A DNA stretch of 64,000 bases from Sorex araneus (Eukaryota > Chordata > Mammalia > Eulipotyphla > Soricidae), in the NCBI RefSeq assembly GCF_027595985.1, contig NC_073306.1, positions 153,064,919 through 153,128,918 on the forward strand, in the 5' to 3' direction. Below, in pieces: positions 58,441 through 64,000 of the stretch. Under the pieces are notes generated by a model. The model did no database searches and was not told where the DNA came from. It saw nothing but the letters and a program-made list of their open reading frames with translations. Each line of letters opens with the position of its first letter. Positions within the stretch are counted from its first letter, which is position 1. The translations under genes were made by a program, and so were the position numbers.

Positions 58441-58559
58441 TCTTTAGTAGCCAAAAAGGGCAGGCTTTGTGTCATTACTTTTCATAAATTCTCAGAGTTA
58501 CAAGTTACAAGTTAATTCAGACATTGTTTTATTCAATTACTCTTTATCAATCTCTTCCC

Positions 58560-59290
58560 AGATTTTTAAAAAAATTTTTAAAAATTTGTATTAATTCATC
58601 ATGCGGTACAGTAACAGAAATCTCACGTTTGAACATAGTGTCATCCCTTCCGCTACCAAAATCCCTAGATTCCCGCCTCTCCCCCATCCCCCACCCATTC
58701 CACACCTCTCCTGCCTTTGTGGCAATTTGCAAAGTACTCTTTTTCTGCTTTAGTTACCTTCGGTATTTCAAGACCAGTCCTACCACCCCTCATATCTGCC
58801 GAAAATGCAGTGCTAGACAATGTGCTTTGTATTGCTTGTTACGGTGACAGTATAATATCGCTTGGCCGTGAGAGCAGCCACACACTCAAGGAATTCTAAA
58901 ATTTTAACAGTTAGGGCCTGAAGAAATCGCTGCAGCAAGTTGCTCAGGTCAGAGATTCATCCCTGTGTCAGCTCTGGATCATGGCCATGTGGGAGCTTAA
59001 GTAGACGGTGGGTGGGTATGACATCATCTCCGTGTCCCATCTGGGCAGGGGGAAGGCCAGCCCATTCCTCCCTTGTCCTTTGGGACTTAGGATTTGCCAT
59101 CACCGAGAACTCGTACCTGGTGCGTCTCACTGGCTTCTAGAAAATGGCGACCACTGGGGCTCTTAGAGGGCAGGCGGAGGGACAACACTCCCCCCATCTG
59201 GAGCAGCCCAGCAGAGAAGGCCTTTTGCAAAGTCCAGGGCCATCTCTGCCGCAAGTTGCTCAGGTCCAAGATTCATCTGTGTGTCTCTCT
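58560..59290 (-). mobile_element. Probable retroposon 3' region, antisense, with internal duplication
   Basis: T/A-rich left end, C-rich tract (reverse of an L1-like G tract), then GC-rich sequence. 'gcaagttgctcaggtc' plus 'agattcatc' occurs twice, near 58934 and 59251, about 317 bases apart. Confidence 0.45.
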
Positions 59291-59334
59291 TCCCAAATTT
59301 TTATTTATTTATTTTTAAGTTTTTATTTATTTAT

Positions 59335-59372
59335 TTTTCTCTTTGGGTCACACCCGGCAATGCACAGCCCCT
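59335..59372 (-). mobile_element. Family 1 SINE 3' scrap, antisense
   Basis: Only 'tttgggtcacacccggcaat' and a few more bases. Confidence 0.7.
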
Positions 59373-59461
59373 TCCCAAGTTTTTTAATTATTAGGGTGCA
59401 ACGTTTTTGAAATGCCCAACTCAACGTTCCAGCGGTCCTGAAGGAGTCTATTTTTGTTTTG

Positions 59462-59625
59462 TGTTTTGGGCCACACCTGATGGTGCACAGAATTTACTCC
59501 TAGCTCTGTGTTCAGGGATTGTTCCCGGCTGGTCTCAGGAAACCAAATGTGATGTCAGGGCTTACACCTGAGTTAACCATGTGCCTGGCTTGAGCCCTGC
59601 TCGCTGTGGTTTCACTCCAGCCTTA
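59462..59625 (-). mobile_element. Family 1 SINE, antisense, diverged
   Basis: 'ttttgggccacacctgatgg' to 'tgtggtttcactccagcc'. Confidence 0.75.
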
Positions 59626-59793
59626 GTCTTTTACTCTCATCATTTATTCATTCTCTTTCCAAAGGAAGAATGAAATTATTATTATTTTTTCTATGCTTAT
59701 TTTTTGTGGTGATAACAAGAGAGGAAATGCTGCTAGTTTAGTGATACCCAATCCCTACATTCAATTTCTGTTTTTAAAACACTCTAAGAGACA

Positions 59794-59983
59794 GGGGCTG
59801 GAGTGATAGCACAGCAGGTAGGGCGTTTGCCTTGCACGAGGCCGACCCGGGTTCGATCCCCGGCACCCAATATGGTCCCCCAGGCACTGCTAGGAGTGGT
59901 TCCTGAGTGCATGAGCCAGGAGTAACCCCTAAGCATTGCTGGGTGTGACCCAAAAAGCAAAAAAAAAACCCACCAAAAACCAA
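59794..59983 (+). mobile_element. Family 1 SINE, full length, with TSD
   Basis: 'ggggctggagtgatagcaca' to 'gtgacccaaaaagcaaaaaa'. Direct repeats 'aaaacactctaagagaca' lie at 59776-59793 and 59984-60001. Confidence 0.96.
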
Positions 59984-60279
59984 AAAACACTCTAAGAGAC
60001 ATCAATTATTTTTATTTGTTTTCTTGTTACCTTCCCGTAATTGCATTTAGTTAGATTTGTTTCCTGGCCATTTTATTCTGATACTGTCTAGCAAAAAAAA
60101 AGTGTTATTTTTTTTTTTTCCTGGTAGATTTGTTCTGTTTTTTTTTTTTTTCAAGACATTGTGGAAACCTTGGAGTTCTATGTAGTAATTTGATGTCATT
60201 TTCTGATAAAGAACATATATTAATTAAGTCTTGTACTCTGAAGTGTCTCTTCAATGATCTGAATAACTTCACTTACCAG

Positions 60280-60366
60280 ATTACAGAAATTATCTCTGAG
60301 ATTCGAGCTCCTATTGTTACTGTTGATGTGACTGATGTACGTGACACAAGAAAGAATGAACTCAAG
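60280..60366 (+). CDS. NCAPG: NCAPG coding exon 10
   Basis: The exon encodes 29 residues: ITEIISEIRAPIVTVDVTDV then RDTRKNELK. ITEIISEIRAPIVTV matches mammalian NCAPG. The following linker differs and is about one residue shorter than human as recalled. The acceptor is TTACCAG, the donor GTAAAT, and both ends are phase 0. Confidence 0.93.
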
Positions 60367-61462
60367 GTAAATATCTTGAATTAAATTCTCACGTATGATG
60401 TAGTTGTACAAATCTGTTATTTCCTCTTGAGTAACATTTTCAAAACTCTTGTGAAGTAAAATCAGTGACTAGATTTTAATTATATGTGTCTAAAATGTTA
60501 CCTGCTTATGTCAGTGTGAAAGATTTGCCAGCTTTTGTTTTAGGAATGCTAGTTTTATTTGCATGGTCATGCTTGGGTGAAATTGCAGGTTCATTTCCAG
60601 GCACTTCAGTGAAGATGCAATAAGATAAATCATACAACTTTTATAGTTTCCCAGTGCATATAAAAGTTCTCTTTGCAGTAAACTGCAGTTTAATGTGTCA
60701 TAGTTATATCTAAAGAAGCAATGTATATATCTTAATTAAAAGAATATTGCTGAAAGATGTTATCTTGGAACCTATAGCTGGTCATCATAATCTTTCTTTG
60801 CTTCTCTTTTTTTCTCTCCTTCTTTCCTTCCTTCCTTCCTTCCTTCCTTCCTTCCTTCCTTCCTTCCTTCCTTCCTTCTTTCCCATCCTTCCTTCTTTCC
60901 CATCCTTCCCTTCCTTCCTTCCTTCCTTCCTTCCTTCCTTCCTTCCTTCCTTCCTTCCTTCCTTCCTTCCTTCCTTCCTTCCTTCCTTCCTTCCTTTCCC
61001 ATCCTTCCTTCTTTCCCATCCTTCCCTTCCTTCCTTCCTTCCTCTTTCCCTCCTTCCCTCCCTCTCTCTTTTCCTTATTTCCTCCCTCCCTCCTTCCCTC
61101 CCTCTCTCTTTTCCTTATTTCCTCCCTCCCTCCTTTCCTCCCTTCCTTCCTTCCTTCCCTCCCCTCCCTCCTTTGTTCCTTCCTTCCTTTCTGAAGAGAC
61201 TAATGCATTTAAGAGAAAATGCAGATTTGCCTAAAGGGTAGAGAGCCATGGTCATAGTTTTCTTTGCCAAAAATCTTTCTAATTTGTGAAAAAGAAATGT
61301 ACTATAATTTATAATAAAGCAAAGTAAAGGGAGGTATGCCTGTATTTGAATGACTACATATTTACTGGTTGTTGAACTGTTTAAGTCATACTCGTTAGTT
61401 AGCTACTGATAATAACTTTTTTTTGCTTGATATTTACATAATTATTTTGTAATTTTTCTTAG
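60367..61462 (+). other. NCAPG: NCAPG intron 10
   Basis: More than a third of the intron is a (TTCC)n array on the coding strand. The rest is AT-rich with nothing recognised. Confidence 0.85.
60805..61192. repeat. (TTCC)n array in NCAPG intron 10
   Basis: About 390 bases of almost pure TTCC/TTTCCC pyrimidine with sub-blocks 'ttctttcccatccttcc' repeated. One strand is entirely pyrimidine. Confidence 0.97.
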
Positions 61463-61642
61463 ATGGCTGGACTAAAAGTTAAACTTATTGAGGCCAAAGA
61501 AGCTTTGGAAAGGTGCATCACCTTACAGAATTTTATTCAAGCATCAGAATTAAAAGAAGAAATAAAAGCTTTAGAAGATGCCAGAATAAATCTATTGAAA
61601 GAGACAGAGCAACTTGAAATTAAGGAAGTTCACATAGAGAAG
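61463..61642 (+). CDS. NCAPG: NCAPG coding exon 11
   Basis: The exon encodes 60 residues: MAGLKVKLIEAKEALERCIT, LQNFIQASELKEEIKALEDA and RINLLKETEQLEIKEVHIEK. This is a charged, probably helical segment. The acceptor is TTCTTAG, the donor GTGTAT, and both ends are phase 0. Confidence 0.95.
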
Positions 61643-62189
61643 GTGTATATTATTTTTTCGTACTAAGTTTTAGCTGTCATTTTCTCACTTAAACCTTGTT
61701 TTCTTAACTCAGAAAGCTGCCAGATACGCTCCCTTTGGATGGAGTTACCAATAGTATCATGAATTAATAGGAAATGAAATTATTTACTCACTCTTTTCCT
61801 TTGGTTTTAGACTTTGAAAGTTTCACTTATTTTGGTTGCCAGGCATGAAATCTAGAGCCTAATTTAAGGGAGCCTTATGATCTGTCACTGGGCTACATCT
61901 TGCCTCCTTACTTAATTATGGTTAATGTGTTGGCTTTAATTACTGTAACTAGAACTAAATTTGCTTTCTTGTTAGGCACATTCCTGGAATTGAAGTCTTC
62001 CTTCTTTGCCTTCCAGGGTTTCCTGGGCCGGGGGGGTGGGGTGTTTTTTGTTGTTTTTCTAATGATTTCAAAAAAGAAAATGCTTTCTTTTTTTTCTTAT
62101 TTGTGAAAACTCATCTTCTTTCCACTGTTAGGACAATAGTTTCTGTGGTAACTATATCATCACGCTTGTGTCTTTTAAAAGTTACTTTT

Positions 62190-62362
62190 GGGGCTGGAGC
62201 AATAGTACAGCGGGTAGGGCATTTGCCTTGCAAGAGGCCTATCTAGGTTCGATTCCCAGCATCCCATATGGTCCCCTAAGCACCACCAGGATTAATTCTT
62301 GAGTGCAGAGCCAGGAGTAACCCCCAAGCATTGCTGGGTGTGATCCACAAAGAAAAAAAAAA
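62190..62362 (+). mobile_element. Family 1 SINE
   Basis: 'ggggctggagcaatagtaca' to 'gtgtgatccacaaag' plus A tail. Confidence 0.93.
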
Positions 62363-62770
62363 ACTTTTGATTTTGGAAAAAGTGAACTAGCTTTGTTATT
62401 TGAAGTTCTATTTAGTAAATTTAAGCTTCGTTTCAGCGTTCATTTTTTAACTTAAATTTTGTGAACATCTTATTTTAATGAAAGTGTTGTTAATTGGTCT
62501 AATATTTAATTCAGGAGCTCTCTTATGAGCTTGCTGTTTACAGTAAACATTTTATTCTGTACTTTAGGTATGGTAAATGCTAAATTTGAACTTTCAGAGA
62601 ATATAAGAGCATTTTGTAAATTATGTCCGTGAGATATTTAGGTATTCACATTCCTGGTCCTGGTCCTTCACATCTCACTGAGTATGGCTGAATTTTATTT
62701 TATTTTTTGAAAAAATCTATGCATTGTAGCTTATTTCTAGTAGTTTATTTCTTTTGTGTCTGTTACAGAC

Positions 62771-62944
62771 TTTTTTTTTTTTCTTTTTGGGTTACACTGG
62801 CGATGCACAGGGGTTACTCCTGGCTCATGCACTCAGGAATTACTCCTGGCGGTGCTCAGAGGACCATATGGGATGCTGGGAATCGAACCCGGGTGGGCAG
62901 CATGCAAGGCAAACGCCCTACCCGCTGTGCTATCGCTCTAGCCC
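62771..62944 (-). mobile_element. Family 1 SINE, antisense
   Basis: Poly-T, 'tttttgggttacactggcga', to 'gctatcgctctagcccc'. Confidence 0.93.
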
Positions 62945-63314
62945 CTAGACTATTAATTTAAAGTGAAAATGCAAACTGAAAAGTGACAGTTGCTTTGAAA
63001 TTGGGAAACTGGGAAAATATGAGTATTGATATGGTTAGTTAGATTCTCTTTAACTTGCTTTGACCATCTGTATATTCATATTTTGTATTTTAGGGCTATA
63101 AATACATTGTACAGTGTTAGCATAATGTGTACTATTGTCAGGAAAATATAAGGGGTATAATAAAGCTACCTCTAGTGTTAGGTGGATTTTCTCTTCCCCA
63201 GACAAGAGAAATGTTTTAATTTGCAGCGTAGCTGGGAGAGGGAGTGGGGAGGCTTAACCTCTAGTGGCCCTAGTTCTGATGTCAGTGGTTTTGTTGTTTG
63301 GTTTTTTTTTTGTG

Positions 63315-63390
63315 GTAGTCATTGCTTCAAGTACTTCACAACCGTTAGTTCATTTTTTACTATAACCCTATGAGGGTGGTGCTGTTAGCC
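63315..63390 (+). mobile_element. MIR fragment
   Basis: 'caagtacttcacaaccgtta' and 'ataaccctatgagggtggtg' match the MIR 3' half. Confidence 0.6.
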
Positions 63391-63404
63391 TTGGTTTTTG
63401 TTTG

Positions 63405-63565
63405 TTTTTTCGCTTCATTTAGTAGAGCTAAGGGTTTACTTCTGGCCCTTCACTCAGGGATCACTCCTGGCAGACTCAGGGGACCCTATGTGGTGCTGGG
63501 GATCCAACCCAAGTTGACTGCAAGCAAGGCCTATGCCCTACCTGTGTAGTATCTCTCTTGCTCCT
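63405..63565 (-). mobile_element. Family 1 SINE, antisense, diverged
   Basis: 'cagggatcactcctggcaga' to 'tagtatctctcttgctcc'. Confidence 0.7.
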
Positions 63566-63775
63566 GTTATCTATTTATTTGAGGATAAGCAACGTAAACA
63601 AAGTCATACATAGTTGTCTTTGAAACCTGCCTCCGTTATTAAAGGGGGCAGGTTTGAGATTCAAGTATCTTTACATTTATGTGTTAAAGACCTCACTTCC
63701 ATGAGTTAAGGATGCAGCCACATATGTGAAGGTCTAGAAGTTTGAGCGTGACTGGGTTTTTAAACATCAGGTTCA

Positions 63776-63940
63776 AGGACTGGAAAGAGTTCAGCAGATA
63801 AGGTGCTTGTCTTGTACTTAGCACCTGGATTTGATCCCTGGCCACCCCATATGGCCCTTAGAGCCCTGTCAGGAGTGATCCCTGAGTGAAGAGCTAGGAG
63901 TAAGCCTGGAGCACACTTGATGTGGCCCCCAAATTAAAGG
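63776..63940 (+). mobile_element. Family 1 SINE
   Basis: 'aaggactggaaagagttcag' head, 'gtcaggagtgatccctgagt' body. Confidence 0.8.
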
Positions 63941-64000
63941 AATCAGGTTCATGTGATTTGAGAGTTAGACTGGGGAAGTAGGAGGTAGGTTCTCTAAGGC

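Larger units (their letters stand above)
58002..60279 (+). other. NCAPG: NCAPG intron 9
   Basis: It contains an antisense MIR, an antisense retroposon 3' region with an internal duplication (58560-59290), three family 1 SINE pieces and T-rich tracts. The reading frame stays open for about 150 bases upstream of the exon 10 acceptor, with no homology. Confidence 0.8.
61643..64000 (+). other. NCAPG: NCAPG intron 11 (partial)
   Basis: No match to the next NCAPG exon was seen before the window ends. The stretch holds four family 1 SINEs and a MIR fragment. Confidence 0.7.

Noticed and set aside
60130-60279. Extension of NCAPG exon 10 upstream through an open frame
   Set aside because: The frame is open by chance. 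Homology begins exactly at the TTACCAG acceptor and joins exon 9 in frame there.
60732-61241. Lys/Glu/Gly- and Phe/Leu/Pro/Ser-repeat open frames
   Set aside because: They are translations of the (TTCC)n array within an NCAPG intron.

Overview
This window is eukaryotic nuclear DNA from a placental mammal. It carries spliced genes with GT/AG introns, two CpG islands, degraded mammalian L1 and MIR remnants, and about 75 copies or fragments of two tRNA-derived SINE families. The gene order matches the mammalian block FAM184B - DCAF16 - NCAPG (LCORL would follow beyond the right edge). The SINEs resemble, from memory, the SOR-type elements of shrews, so a soricid or other eulipotyphlan insectivore is the most likely source. 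The locus is certain; the species is an inference.

Layout. Positions 1-23510 read as the 5' part of FAM184B intron 1 (gene on the minus strand). The first coding exon is at 23511-23627 inside a CpG island (about 22.6-24.15 kb). Positions 24.2-34.4 kb are intergenic: AT-rich, with L1 debris, SINEs and one unexplained 74-codon open frame (24685-24909, minus). DCAF16 lies on the minus strand: its C-terminal 152 codons are intact (34431-34889), but the segment matching the N-terminal quarter (34890-35057) has two frameshifts and a stop. Positions 35.1-44.9 kb are the DCAF16 5' intron/UTR region, with L1 and SINE insertions and an odd duplication/hairpin at 37.7-38.6 kb. A CpG island at about 44.38-45.74 kb forms a head-to-head promoter for DCAF16 (minus) and NCAPG (plus). 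From 45318 to the right edge are the first 11 coding exons of NCAPG (549 codons, frame kept across every junction). The remaining exons lie outside.

How the genes work. NCAPG is the HEAT-repeat CAP-G subunit of condensin I, which compacts mitotic chromosomes. Its promoter shows a CDE/CHR-type tandem (45163-45181), as expected of a G2/M gene repressed by DREAM. DCAF16 is a substrate receptor of the CUL4-DDB1 ubiquitin ligase and shares the promoter region. FAM184B is a coiled-coil protein of unknown function. No operon, CRISPR, phage or other prokaryotic system is present.

Repeat families used below. Family 1: tRNA-like head (A box near 'tagcacagcgggt', B box near 'gggttcgattcc') followed by a body with 'cgccaggagtaattcctgag' and 'gggtgtgaccc', and an A-rich tail. 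Family 2: the same kind of head, then 'ggagagcctggcaagctac', 'atatgccaaaaacagtaac', 'ctcacaatggagac' and a 3' end near 'gaacaacaggatgacagtgc', with no long A tail. A third group is a retroposon 3' end, probably the local young L1, with a G-rich tract, 'tgtgcactggtggagggatg', 'catgaaagct' and 'attcaataaa'. Repeat boundaries are estimates by eye, usually within about 10 bases.
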